From Angiostrongylus vasorum (Eukaryota > Nematoda > Chromadorea > Rhabditida > Metastrongylidae), in the NCBI GenBank assembly GCA_018806985.1, contig JADANN010000183.1, positions 372,001-436,000 of the forward strand: 64,000 nucleotides of DNA, written 5' to 3'. The stretch's first letter is position 1, and every line of letters begins with the position of its first letter. Shown here in pieces: positions 46,541 through 58,049 of this stretch. A program made the position numbers and the translations under genes. The notes under the pieces were generated by a model that was not told the origin of the DNA, ran no database searches, and saw nothing but the letters and a program-made list of their open reading frames with translations.

Positions 46541-46925
46541 TTACTTACTTGGAAAAACTGGATGGTCCGTCTTCATTGGTTGTGCGGGCCCCAGCATAAA
46601 TTCCATTCTCCGGAGATTTGCTGGTTTAGCAATTGTGATTCTCTGTAGTCATGAGGACAAAATCTGTCCCAGATCGACACCACCACAGACAGACACGGCC
46701 CTTGTGAATCAGAGGAAGATTTGCACCATGCGAGTAGTTTGAAACCAAGACGGTGGTGGTCCCTAGTGTTGGCTTACTCTTAGCTGGGCTTTCTGATAAG
46801 AACACCGGACTCATTCTCAACTTGGGAGACCCTGACGGGAGGTAAAAAAAAACCCCCACTGTACATCGCAGCCCGACACCTAGGAACACCTCCTAGCCAC
46901 GATGAGGCGGTGAACCCTTGGGAGG
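46541..46925 (-). mobile_element. S3 RTE-tailed SINE-like element
   Basis: Plus strand from TTACTTACTTGGAAAAACTG (about 46541) through GTTGTGCGGGCCCCAGCATA to CGGTGAACCCTTGGGAGG (46908-46925). Full-length; an A run interrupts the body near 46850. Confidence 0.82.
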
Positions 46926-48649
46926 TTCATTGCTAATTACTTCCTTCAGTTAATGACAGTACATCTCCATTTTTATTAGCAGAACAGGGAAGCATGTATA
47001 GTTGCAGTATTCCGTTCTTCTTATCGCCCAAAAAAGGGGGTTGAAATATGTCCATATAAGATGAAACCGTCTTTGCTTCGAGGTCGTGCGCATCATTTGG
47101 GTGAACTGGTGTGCTACATAGCCAATACCACCTAGATTTTAAATTGTACATCTCTATATATGAAAAGAACTAGTCATTACGTTTGCATGCATTCTTCTTC
47201 TAGTTTTTGCTCTCCCAGAGATCAGTAGCGCAGCTTTTATTTTGACTTTTCATCTCACGAAAATTATCAGCTTCTGTGAGATGGTCGTCAGGCGAAAAGC
47301 AAAAACTACCTTCGTAGAATGGCATGAGCATGCGTTTACTGTTTGTTGTTACTGACGTGCCCGATGCTGAAAATAATCGTTAGGTAACTAGGGCGTTCAT
47401 GGAAATTTTACTACAATGAAGAAAAACGCTGGACCCCGGTGTTTCAGAGATCTTGGCCTGAAAGATGGATGGTTGAAGAAGTTGTTACTGGTGCGGTATT
47501 GGTAACGAAAATAGAGCACACAGAATCAACCACATGTTATCATGCCCGTTTATTCACTCATTTGAGTTATTTTGAGGAATGCTTACGAGAATGTGTTTAT
47601 CATGGTGATAGCACTGCCCTTAACTCTTACATTTTCTAACGTTTCATTTCAGAGATGAACTGTAATGACTCTAGGGTTTTTATGACCCATGAAGACGCAC
47701 GATGTACCTTGTTCACTACTTTTAGCACAGAATAGTGTGATTGAGTTCAATTGCGCAGATTATTTAAAAATTATACAAATTTTTATAGTTTAGAATTTCT
47801 TTTGCAACTACTGGCACCGCTATCCATTCCTACAACGTGCAAGTTGCGATGCTAGGAAAGAATTCATTGCCATTACGAAGGTAAGTTTCACCTTCGACAA
47901 TATGCAAGAACAGAAATTACACTACAGTCTTTGTCTATGTAAACGTTCTTACTTATTAAGAACAGTACTCTGACCCGAGGACAACGCGAGGACGCTTTAC
48001 AACAATGGGCCACGAAGAACGATTTGGTGGTAGGCAAGGAGTTCTTTCTCTAATACTTCTGTATAGCAAACGAAGAGATATCCAAAATACGTCAGCAAAT
48101 CCATAAAATTTTGAGCTGTTCTCAAGTCTATTTTGGGCTTCCTTTTTGATTTTCTATTCCTCCAAGAAAAATTCTGGATGACTCTACACACTTAGCTAGA
48201 TTTTTGAATGCACTGTTCTCACGGGCAGTACGGTGTGCCGCATTTTCCCTAGTTGACTCATTGTTCTAAAAACATTATGTAAGTGATCCCATTAGGACAT
48301 AGACTCGGATGAAAACCGAACGTATACCGTCTCGATGTCAATCATGAATGCTCAATGACTTTCCCTGAAACCGTGGTCTAGGTTGGCTAGAATTTCCAAT
48401 TTTATCACCGTGGACATTTATGGCCCTTTTGAGTTGGAAGTAAGTTTGCTGTCAGCAGCGAAAGACTCGTGTGCAATGGCAATGGTGCTGTATTGGTAAC
48501 ATCACAGCTGACTGCCATGAATCGTGCACTTTCGGTGGAAGACGATTAGGAATGCCGAATAACTATGCAAAATCTTGTCCACTAATGAAATTAAACTTGT
48601 TAAAAATGAACATGACATGATATTTGGGAAAGTCAGTGAAATCAAAATA
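46926..48649. other. No recognised feature
   Basis: Short open frames at 46933-47151 (-), 47439-47639 (+) and 47997-48191 (-) have no recognisable domain. The upstream part of the Penelope-like element was not traced here. Confidence 0.45.
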
Positions 48650-49710
48650 ATGTGGTCAAATCAGTGGAGCTTTCCGCTCACTCTCCAAGCACAAAAAGTG
48701 AAGTTGTAGGAAACATGTTTCCAACAGCCACCTTTGTGTGCACGAGAAAAGAGCAGAAGGAAGAGTCCCCTAAATTGGCACGGCCAATAGGCATTTCTAA
48801 TGGCAACGAAATTATAGCTCCTCGGTTTAGGTATAGAGGAAAAACCATTCCCCTAAATGATAATTCTAGCTAGAATGAAGATCCTTTTCTTTTGCCTTTC
48901 ATTTCCAACGAAATAAGTGCAGATATAAAACGTTTACTGGAAAGGTCCAATATGGAAAATTAGAAATTGCTGGATTATCAACGAACATTCTCAAATGCCA
49001 GCTAATTGGTAACAGCCTGTATAGCTGTACATGCACAACGGAAAATTGCTCGATATGCCAGAGGGTGATTGCATGAATTCAGGTACAATGTACCTATTCT
49101 CTTGTAGAGCGTGTGGGAGCGAATATACTGACCAAACGGGTGCACCACTGCGAATCCGTATGGAAGAAAACCTAGCCATTAAATTTGAAGTTAAACTAAG
49201 TGCTCGGCCAGGCGCATTCAGGACACAGAAGGGAAGGTTTTGAAGTGGAATTCTCCAACCTCGCAGAGGAATCTGCACCCTCGGAGAGCAAAATTCTCGA
49301 AGCGTTCCGTATTAATTCCAAGAATCCAAAAATGAAAGGCAGGATGGATTTTCTTGTTGTCACACGTGATATCACACCATATCTAGGAGTAATAAATGTG
49401 AGACAAGAATATTACGCTTCCATGTGAACTCCGTGCGGCGGGTCTCCGCGTGAAATTCTGAGTGGAAGACTCACAGCAAACGGTAATTGGGCCTAGAAGC
49501 TAGTTTGTTTCTAATACGATTGAAATCCAGCTTTCTTGACTTTTCTTTTGAAGTAAGGTGTTTGGCTGGGTAGATTGCAGTCATCATGAGTTCTTAAGGC
49601 TCTTAGGAGCGTGGAATCCGCCGAAGCGTTATCTTCTTCTTGAATAAAGAGTGAAATAACACCGTGTTTGCCTATAAAGGACGTAGTGAATTATTTGATC
49701 GACGCAGATG
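48650..49710 (+). mobile_element. Penelope-like element, 3' part with GIY-YIG domain
   Basis: Frames in order: NMFPTATFVCTRKEQKEESP (about 48711-48770), LPFISNEISADIKRLLERSN after a frameshift (about 48893-48952), then a GIY-YIG-type endonuclease region: GDCMNSGTMYLFSCRACGSE (about 49064-49123), YTDQTGAPLRIRMEENL (49124-49174), a frameshift near 49240, LEAFRINSKNPKMKGR and ITPYLGV (to about 49400). In GIY-YIG proteins this region holds the catalytic Tyr, Arg and Glu; Y, R and E are seen in the expected order. The 3' non-coding part has CCGCCGAAGCGTTATC (49618) and ends near 49710. Frameshifts make it inactive; the RT core was not found. Confidence 0.78.
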
Positions 49711-49766
49711 TTACTAGAACGTCGCTCTTGGTAAGTACAAATTAGACCGTTTTTCTAATTGAAACA

Positions 49767-49835
49767 CGATGTATCTTTAATGTGCATATATCCAAATAAC
49801 TTCAAAGTTATTTGAACACATTAAGAGATACATCG
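49767..49835. repeat. Short foldback hairpin
   Basis: CGATGTATCTTTAATGTG at the left pairs with CACATTAAGAGATACATCG at the right, and CAAATAACTT with AAGTTATTTG inside; about 33-bp arms with small bulges. It begins about 55 bp after the Penelope-like element's 3' end. Confidence 0.7.
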
Positions 49836-51117
49836 CTAGTAGCAGACTCCGCTCTCATACATCTGCCGCTCCATTGTACTACACTATAAGATTCCCTCGT
49901 ACAATAGAAGAACATCTCTTCATAACGCTAGTTTTCCGGCAAGCGATTAGGGCAGTAGTTAGAAATGTTCATTTGTACAATCGTGGTGTTTGTCTCGACA
50001 CACATCGTGAGCAAAACAACACTCCATATTTTCATAGCTCAGAAATTTCTACGAGATTTGCCTGAGAGGATGAGCGACACTGGTTCGATGAATCGGCAAG
50101 TCCCCGCCAGTGATCACTTAAGTAAAATACGTACTCCGTCATCATAACGATGGATACTGGAGTGAAATGCACGGAGTAACTCTAAGGGACTAGCACTCCA
50201 CATTTTATGGTTTAGTGATATACATCGTACTTTAGGATGCATACAACTCTTACAAAAACGCGACCGATATGGCAAGAGCCAAGAAATATGAAGCGATCGC
50301 TAATGCACTCATAAATCTTCCAAAAATTTTCCAAGAACTCGAAGCGATTCAAACAAATCTGGTTGGTGATTTTCGTTTAACATCTTCTTACCCTTTATCG
50401 ATTTTATTTTATTCGGTTAAGACAAAAAATACACCAAGACATCCACCTAACGTGAGGTTAAAAAGAGAACGCAACAAAAGCCAGGTTCTATGTGCGATTT
50501 TAGTCACGGCACATTCTGGAAACCACTAAATTTTCTATGAAACTGAACAAATGGGCTTCATTGTTCTAAAAAATCTAACATTGATGAGACAATATGTTTA
50601 AATAGTTCCATTCATGGCTCTATATCATTAGCCTCACAATTCTTCAGTATCTACGGTACACAGAGCACAGTTGTGCTGTAGAAGTCTTTTCAGAACTTCA
50701 CTATTGGCGATGAACGAGCTGCTGTTGAAAAGTTGTGTTCCTCTATCGGCAGACAACAGAGAGCAGCAGTGAACTATTTGATGCTTCTCTACGCTTCTAC
50801 TAAACGTGATCGACAAAACATAGTAACAGGACATGTGATGGATGAAGTAACTGATGATGTGCTTTACAGAAATCTCAAAAAAGTTTAAGAATTTAGTTCA
50901 TGAAGTGTAAAATCCGTCAAAACACTAAATAAATGCAAGATGAATTGAATCCATCCCTTCATTCTGTCATAACATCGTAATAATGATATATGGCTCTTTA
51001 AACGGCACACCAGTATTTATATGGTGGAAGATGGGATCTACAGACTTACTTTTTAAAAGAAAAAAACTTTCAATGTTTCTTAAAAAATATGGTTATGCGA
51101 CTTTTAAGTGTTTCAAG
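49836..51117. other. No recognised feature
   Basis: Open frames at 49874-50147 and 50269-50529 (+) lack domains. No repeat family of this window was seen. Confidence 0.45.
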
Positions 51118-51478
51118 ACGCCTCCCAACGGTTTACAGCCTCTTCGTGGCTGGGAGGTGTTCCTGGGTGTCGGGCTGCGATGTACAGCGGGGGGATTCAT
51201 CCTCTGGCAGGGCCTCCCAAGCTGAGAAGGAGTCCGGCGTTTCCATCAGGAAGCCTAGCTTAGAGCGAACCAATACCGAGATCCACCACCGTCCTCGTAT
51301 CAAACTAGTGCATGGTGGCAAATCTCCCACTGATCCACAAAGGCTGCGACTGCCTGTGGTGGTGAAGACCTCGGGATTCCAGGAAAGCAGAATGGCTTAA
51401 CCAGCCAATCTCCGAAGAATGGAGACTATGCTGGACCCTGCACAACCAGTGAGGACGGACCATTCAAGTATCAAGTAA
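51118..51478 (+). mobile_element. S3 RTE-tailed SINE-like element
   Basis: From CCTCCCAACGGTTTACAGCC (51121) to the tail CATTCAAGTATCAAGTAAGA (51460-51479). Close to the apparent consensus, except for a deletion of about 25 bp near 51372. Confidence 0.86.
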
Positions 51479-53324
51479 GAATTAGGTATTAACAAGACAA
51501 AGTATATGGAAAAGTTACAACTAATTCACTGAAATGTGAAGAGTTTCTGGTTTTTTCCTAAAAAAAATATTGCTGTATTTTAGTCACGTGTCCGATGCTA
51601 TTAAAAAGTCGCTTCGAGAAACGACGCATGCGTGGTTTGAAATTAGTTCATCATCTTCTAAATAAAACGGAACAGTGGTGATATGCAATCAGTTCCTGTA
51701 GGCAGATATTACGTCAACACGAAAACATTGCATATTCACTGTTTGAAAATTTCAAAAAGAAACACAGTTGAAAAGCACGATCTCATAGCGCCTAGTGGCT
51801 GATAATTTGCTCCAGTACACATGTCCGCCACGCAAACGCTACGCATCCGACGGAGAATCCTCAATTCAGTAAGCAAATCGTCAAACTAGGTCAATTTATT
51901 GAACAACAAAAAGCAAAACAAATAAGAAATATCGCCCAGCATGTGCTTTTTAATACGCGTCGTTTTCATCTTTAAGAAACGCTCACGGGGAATTTATCGA
52001 AACTTAGAATGCGGTTTTAATTAATATCTCGCTGCACAGTTATGATTGCATGAATCTCGTAGAAGCCTTAAAAAAATAATATTGTAGGGAGTTTAGTGAT
52101 CGCAACTCATTCAATAAATTCCTCTCTGAATCTAACAAATTTTATTCGAAAGCTTTGTGGCAGATAAAAGAGAATACATTGGCGTACGATGACATTGAAG
52201 AGTAAATCAAATATGTGCACAGGTGATAATTAAACTGTTCCGCTCAAGGCTCAACAAGAGATTGACCAGGAGGTGCCAAAATGACTTGTTCTGGTTTCTT
52301 TTTTCGAAACTGCATTAGTCGTGGGCCATAGCAAGAATCGTGCTGAATCCTTGCTTTTCAGAAGAGGTTTTCATCTTGATAATATCTACACAGAGTTCCA
52401 AAACAGATTTGCTTATAGTATGGTTGTTTAAACTCTAATGACCTTAACGAGTAGCTTGTTGGAAGGTTTGTAACGGAGCTAATACTATGAGTTGGTCTCG
52501 TCTAAATGAGATACGTCTCTGCCTTACAGTTTCCTCTTTCATGTCATGATAGCATTTTTTCACTTTACACTTTATGTGAAAAATATGAAAATCGGCTGTA
52601 AGGTTGCATTAGCTTCTAGTCTTATCATACTGAACTCTATGAAATTCGTGTTAAATGGCATGGGTTATGAATGTGAAAAAACAGTATATTCTAGTAACTA
52701 GTTAAACAGTATGTAGCACAAAAATTGCTTATGGATAAAATTGGAACTACTGCTTAGTTCGAGTCTCAAACCATAAAATATTGACGACAATCATAATTAA
52801 GCAAATGTATGTCTCGCTCAAACTAACTCCCTTCTCGTTCTTGATTTCTCTTGTTCTTCGAACTACACGTTGAAATGTTTTGAATAAAGACGCCAATGCA
52901 GCTTATTGTCAGACCAATAAGGCTGAACAACCAGGCGTCCGTCCGGCAGTGGAGCATTCGACCGAACCATAAAGACATACTTAGTAATTGAAAAGATAGT
53001 GATTCTAGAGTCCACGACGTCATATCAATTGTTCGAAATATTTCCAAGAATTCAATTGAAATATACGCAGAGCAGCCGTAGTCTATCTTGTCTAGGGTGT
53101 ACTATGAGGCAATTCTGGTCATGATTTTAATATAGCATGATTTTTAATGAGTAGCTGACACGAGGTTATCGTCAAAGTTTTTTATTTGGATAGCATTTCC
53201 CCGGCTCCGTATCTGTCAAAGTAACAATGACTTTAGTTGATTGTTCCTAATCGTCTCAGCAGTGCTATTTATAAGAGACGGTTGTTGAACGATTTTCCAC
53301 TAGTAAATATAAATGGAAGTGGGA
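51479..53324. other. No recognised feature over 1.8 kb
   Basis: AT-rich. A 74-codon minus-strand frame (52823-53047) has a hydrophobic stretch (AWLFSLIGLTISCIGVFI) but no recognised family. Confidence 0.45.
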
Positions 53325-53615
53325 GGATGTAGCGCAACGTTAGTGATGCCCTTCCTCAGTAGGCATGGTTCTGGCTGTACCTCTTCAACACTCTTCGCCA
53401 TTCCACATGGGAACACCTTACCGTAGCGATCTCTAATGTTTCAAACTGACTCGAATGGGCAGCAACTCACGACATTTATAAAGAAGACTAAATCTGCTAG
53501 CAGTGGCCGAAACAATAAAAGAAATGTTCGAAGACCATTGTGGACGATGGATGCGAAGGAAACGAACTAAATGCAAGAACTATAGTGATCTGCGCAGTTG
53601 ATGTGATGACGCGTC
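53325..53615 (+). mobile_element. S2 tRNA-derived SINE, degraded
   Basis: Head with a box-A-like TAGCGCAACGTTAGTGATGC (53329), internal parts worn, and a 3' end TGGATGCGAAGGAAACGAAC followed by GATCTGCGCAGTTGATGTGA (about 53548-53607). Confidence 0.6.
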
Positions 53616-53834
53616 GTGCAAGTTAAGAAAAAGCGCTTTAGCAATGTCTTTTCTTTCCAGTATAGTACTATTGTTTATTCTTTCGAAACCCATTGTACGC
53701 AAGTTCCCTCTGTCTAACAGGACTGTAGTAGAAATTGTCTTTTTGACAAATTTTAAGAACAAATTCGGAAGTATTTTATCTAAAAGGCCCATAACATTAA
53801 TGAACTAATAGGCTGAGAGGTGACACGGAACGCG

Positions 53835-54070
53835 CAGTGCAACATTGGCTTGGAAAATTTCGTCGTGGCGAATTGGACCTTCAAGGTGAGAGAGGTGGAG
53901 AATGCCCGTGTGCTGGTGACGACGATGAAACGTAGACACCGATGGAAGCAAATACAAACACAACTGTTCGCGAACTCGCAAAAAAAGCTAGATGTGAGCA
54001 ATTTTATGGATACATTAATGAGGCATTGCATTGTCAGATGAAAGAAAATGCTCTTCAACAGCTTTATACA
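53835..54070 (+). pseudogene. Mariner-type transposase N-terminal fragment
   Basis: The frame from about 53849 reads WLGKFRRGELDLQGERGG, then DDDE (about 53915), stop TAG, then EANTNTTVRELAKK and, with a one-base shift, LDVSNF (about 53940-54005). This order (FRRG, DLQ, DDD, VEANP, TTRELAEKLGVS-type) is that of the DNA-binding N-terminus of mariner-like transposases. The catalytic domain and terminal inverted repeats were not found. Confidence 0.65.
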
Positions 54071-54184
54071 TTACATCTTTTGACGGACTTTACAGAGAAA
54101 TTGATACGTAGTATTTTTTGCTGTAAATTCTACTGCAATTGCACTACTTTCACTACAACGGAGTAAATTTTTTTTTACATTAGG

Positions 54185-54560
54185 CGACTGCGGATAGCAC
54201 AAGTTTCAGTGATGCCAGTCAGTACGAGTACGGTATTGGTTCGATTCCGCTCTGGGCTCACCAAGCCTCTCATCCTTCCGGGGTTGTTACAGGCCTTGTC
54301 TGGAAAGAAATTGCTCTCCCTCTCTCTCTCTCTCTCTCTGTCTCTCTCTGTCTTTCTCTCTGCAATACAATTGGGGACGCTCTATCTCGGCTATGACTCC
54401 AGAGAAAATTGACTCGACCAACATTCTACTACATTAAAGATGAAATTAAAATCCTCAAGCAGCAGCCGAAGCCACACGTAAAAATTTGAAAGACTTTCGG
54501 GATGATGAATGCGAGGAATCGAATCAGATGCGAGAAGTGTTAGGATCCGCACAGCAGACG
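54185..54560 (+). mobile_element. S2 tRNA-derived SINE with internal CT expansion
   Basis: Head GCGGATAGCACAAGTTTCAG (worn A box, 54190) and a perfect B box TTGGTTCGATTCCGC (about 54237). Then GGGCTCACCAAGCCTCTCAT, a (CT)n stretch at about 54313-54361, TATCTCGGCTATGACTCCAG, and a 3' end near GGATCCGCACAGCAGACG (54543). Confidence 0.75.
54313..54361. repeat. (CT)n microsatellite inside an S2 element
   Basis: Runs of CTCTCT broken by CTGT units; absent from the other S2 copies, so it grew after insertion. Confidence 0.85.
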
Positions 54561-54715
54561 TAAATACGCATCGTATAAGATAATTAAACAAAAAAATTCA
54601 AACGACACTCAAATTTAACGCTTCGTTGAAAGCATTAACACGATCTCACTTTTTACCACGAAGTGCTGTCGGTGCTCGTTGCTCATCTAAGTCGTTCACT
54701 CATAAACCTTCCTCT

Positions 54716-54719
54716 CCCT

Positions 54720-54756
<37 letters not shown>

Positions 54757-54845
54757 GATCTCTCTCTCTCTCTCTCTAGATCTCTCCCTCTATCTATCTC
54801 TCATTTGTGTCGCAATTTCTCTTTCCCTCCCTCTCTCTCTCTCAC
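54716..54845. repeat. (CT)n microsatellite with AGAT interruptions
   Basis: Long pyrimidine tract CTCTCT interrupted by TCTAGATCTC twice and by CTATCTATC; continues weakly to about 54845. Confidence 0.9.
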
Positions 54846-55229
54846 TCCTTCTTTTTCTATTTGCCGTCCGTTAGCGTCCAGTCTCAGTGCTCATTTGTTT
54901 TACATTGTTTTAATTCGCGGAATTTTTTTTCTTCCTTGCTTTTTTCACCAGCATCGCTTTCAACTTTATCACTTCTGAAAGAAAAAAGAATTCAAATTTC
55001 GCTCAAGTCATGCATCAAAAGCCGAAGTTCTCACGAGAAAAAAATGAAAAGTTGTTAAAGAAAGGAATATTAGCAAGTATGACTATATAACTGTACTTGT
55101 CGAGACAGAATTAAGTTAGCTGCTTCAATTAATTTCGATTCTAATGAATGTGATTAGGCTTAATCTTGCAGAAGTTTTGGTCTTTTTCTAAGTGCGGGAC
55201 TACTGCGTTATTTTTTTTGCGCAACCCCT
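54846..55229. other. No recognised feature
   Basis: T-rich spacer; the open frame at 54807-55058 is a translation of the pyrimidine tract. Confidence 0.5.
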
Positions 55230-55490
55230 CTTTCACATCTACTGTGCTGATCCCAGCACTTCTCACATTCAGTTCGTTTCCTCGCATCCATCATCCACGA
55301 AGGTCTTCCAACTTTTCTTTTTACGTGTGGCTTCAGCTACTACTCAAGGATTGTCGCCTTCGTTAGGAATATCGTAGAATGCTTGTCGAATGGATTCTCC
55401 TGGAGTCCTGAGATGTCGAGGCTACAGCTTTCCCACTTGGATTAAAGGGAGTTAATTTCTCCCAGACAAGTCCGCTACCAAAGAAACAGC
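55230..55490 (-). mobile_element. S2 tRNA-derived SINE, head truncated
   Basis: The plus strand starts with the complement of the S2 3' end (CATCTACTGTGCTGATCCCA, 55235), then CTCACATTCAGTTCG, ATCCACGAAGGTCTTCCAAC, CTGGAGTCCTGAGATGTCGA (about 55401) and AGACAAGTCCGCTACC, where it stops short of the pol III boxes. Confidence 0.68.
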
Positions 55491-55707
55491 ACACTATCTG
55501 ATATCTAAAACGCATGCGTTTATGGTTCAACAGTGCAGAAGCCAGTTTAAAAACTCTGTGAACTTCCGGTCTAGTCTCTATAGGTGGAAACTGTTACAAA
55601 ATCATGCGTAGCCTGTGCTAGAACTTTGGGAACGTGATAGCCCTAATTCCATCTGCTGTTTCTATGATAAGGACACACAACACCATATTTGACAAAAAAA
55701 ATTTAAG

Positions 55708-56022
55708 AGTCCATTATTGAGGAAGCCTGAGACCCGAGGTCATACAGGCCAAAATCTGCTTTAGGTCTACACCACCACGGGCAGTCTCTACCGTCTCCAC
55801 CGTTGCGGATCAGAGGGAGATTTACCACCATGCGACTAGTGTGGTAATAGGGCAGTGACAGATTCTGGTATTGATTTACTTCTAGCTGGGCTTCCTGATG
55901 GTAACGCTGCACTCTTTCTTAGCTTGGGAGACTCTGCGAGTAGGATTAACTGCCCAGCTCTACATCGCAACCCAACACCCAGGAACACCACGCAGCCAGG
56001 AGGAGGTGGTAAACCGTTGGGT
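55708..56022 (-). mobile_element. S3 RTE-tailed SINE-like element, tail missing
   Basis: The plus strand starts inside the element (GAAGCCTGAGACCCGAGGTC, about 55722) and ends GGAGGTGGTAAACCGTTGGG (56001-56020). The RTE-like tail and about 70 bp next to it are absent. Confidence 0.75.
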
Positions 56023-56023
56023 C

Positions 56024-56315
56024 CTTAATGGATCGAAACACACTACCATTACCTCTACCGACACCGAATATCGTAGTGTTATAGTGGAACCTAGCGACGT
56101 TAGTAGAGACTGAAAATAGTCCTAGGTTCCATTAAGGTCTAATGTGTGCAAAAAGCAATATATCTGATCTCTACGTATTAGAATCCGTGGCAATTAGACC
56201 TTAATGGATCGAAACACACAACCATTACCTCGACCGACATCGAATATCGTAGTATTGCAGTGAAACTTAATGAGATTAGTAGAGACTGAAAAAAAGTTCT
56301 CGGTTCCACAAAAAT
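56024..56315. repeat. Direct repeat with 186-bp spacing
   Basis: About 105 bp beginning CCTTAATGGATCGAAACACA at 56023 is repeated at 56209 with a few differences (ACCATTACCTC, CGAATATCGTAGT and TTAGTAGAGACTGAAAA shared). The first copy has a perfect 10-bp inverted pair TGGAACCTAG (56085-56094) and CTAGGTTCCA (56122-56131). Confidence 0.75.
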
Positions 56316-56725
56316 TTTTGCATTTTTCTCGTCCGCGGTACGTTAGACAATTCGGTAGCAGTGACAGCCGGCTGGATAGCGTTGGCGCGCTGAAAATCGC
56401 GTTTTTTTGGCGTTGGCGGTGTCTTATACGGCGGGAGCCGGAGCGACAAACTAGCTGACAGCTGGCTGGAAATAACGTTGAAGCGGCGAAAATCGCGTTT
56501 TTTGCAGTTTTGGCGGATAACTCGTCCGTGGCTACAGTAACCGGCATGGGCTTTTGCAGGTGTGCGGACTAGCTGATTACCGACTGGAAATAGCGTCGGG
56601 AGGGGCAACTCGCCCACTCCGAGTGGGCGGTCGTTTTTTGCGTTTCTCTCGCTTAAAACGCATTTTTTGGGCGATTTCCTGGCGCGGATCCCCACTCCCC
56701 GGCCCCACCCCAATAAAGGTCAGCA
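56316..56725. repeat. GC-richer block of degenerate tandem units
   Basis: Three related segments of roughly 110-120 bp share AGCTGACAGCTGGCTGGAAA-type and AAAATCGCGTTTTTT-type blocks (about 56361/56453/56568 and 56393/56489/56634). Open frames on both strands cross it, but no domain is recognised. Confidence 0.55.
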
Positions 56726-58049
56726 CAGGGAATTTGGCAGCACAAGATTCTTCAATAATAATTTTGTGCATATACGGTACATTTTTAAGTGCTCGTTTAT
56801 TTGCTTATTTGTACATTTAATTTCGTCGCACTTAAGAACAAATCAACAAAGCATCTGCAGTGAGTGAGTCACATCGTACAGTTCTTTTTGATTCTTTCTA
56901 CGATAATATGGCGTGACCAATTATTGTTCTAAATACCAAAACGACGTTGTAGTTCTCTAGTTCAGAAGTTGTTAATTAAGAAATGCAGTGATGACATCAA
57001 CGTTCCTACCACCCATTATTCGCTTGAAATGTCGTCATTTACGGCTTTGGTCTAGTGGTTACTCTTCATTCGTGAAAAGATTTAAGTCCATTTGAGCATT
57101 TTCATTAAGAATCTCTGCAGCTGCACACACATCGAGTTCACTTTACCATCTATCCTGCAATTTGCAGGCTACTGAAGTATTCAGTTCAATTGATTATCTT
57201 CACTATCTCCTACCCACGTATTGCCGTATTCGGTGCATTTGTTCTTATACAGGAAGACTTGTGCAGATAGTGTTCAGCTCTATTAGTGACTACATTTCGG
57301 ACACTAAGAATCATCCTCACTGTTGCGGCCGACACCATTTTAAGTTTTCCCCTTGAAGGTGCTGTATTCATGTCCAGGTTTCCAGGAAAGAAAATGGCAT
57401 GAACATGTCTCAAAGCGTTATTCCTTTTTTTTAACAGACAAAAATTTCTTCATCAATTTATTTTCTTATACTGAACTCTCATCTTTCATCATGAGCGATC
57501 CTTACTCTTAATGTGAAGTTTAAACTTTACAATAGTCGAAACATCATGAGACTTACTTATTTTTTCGTTCTCTTTAAGGGTTTCGAAATGATTTTTCTTA
57601 ACAAGCAAAATCTCAATGTGACACTTTCTAGTGTCTGATAAAGACGTAGTCAACTATTTGTCGCTCTGGAAGATTGTAGTTTAATAAAAGGCGATCTATA
57701 CAAATATGCTTTTCCTGTTAAATGAGAATTTTATGGCAGAAGCCATCCCTGAATACTGCTTAGCTCAGATATTAACTCTGGATAATCACAGTTTTTCACC
57801 AACGTACAAGTCAACCAAACTGTCTACGTTTGGTGAATTTAACAAGGAACAATCAAGGGTCGTTTTGTCATTATTTATAGCTGTTCTTAATCCACAATAG
57901 CTTCCAAATGATCTCCAAGAAAACGATGAAAAATACCAACGAAGCGACTCATTCTGGTCCATTTTTTCTGTTGTTCAGTCTTGCTCAAAGAATTATGTAT
58001 TGTCTTAAAGTGAGCCCCACCATTTTTACCTTCAATTTATCATATTTGA
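56726..58049. other. No recognised feature
   Basis: AT-rich. A tRNA-like stretch at about 57042-57100 is not a complete cloverleaf. Short open frames lack domains. Confidence 0.45.

Noticed and set aside
52823..53047. Small membrane protein gene on the minus strand
   Set aside because: One hydrophobic stretch in an AT-rich 74-codon frame is expected by chance; no splice sites, signal or homologue recognised.
57042..57100. tRNA gene (TGGTCTAGTGGTTAC followed by AGATTTAAGTCC)
   Set aside because: A and B boxes are only approximate and no acceptor, D or anticodon stem can be paired; at most a SINE trace.
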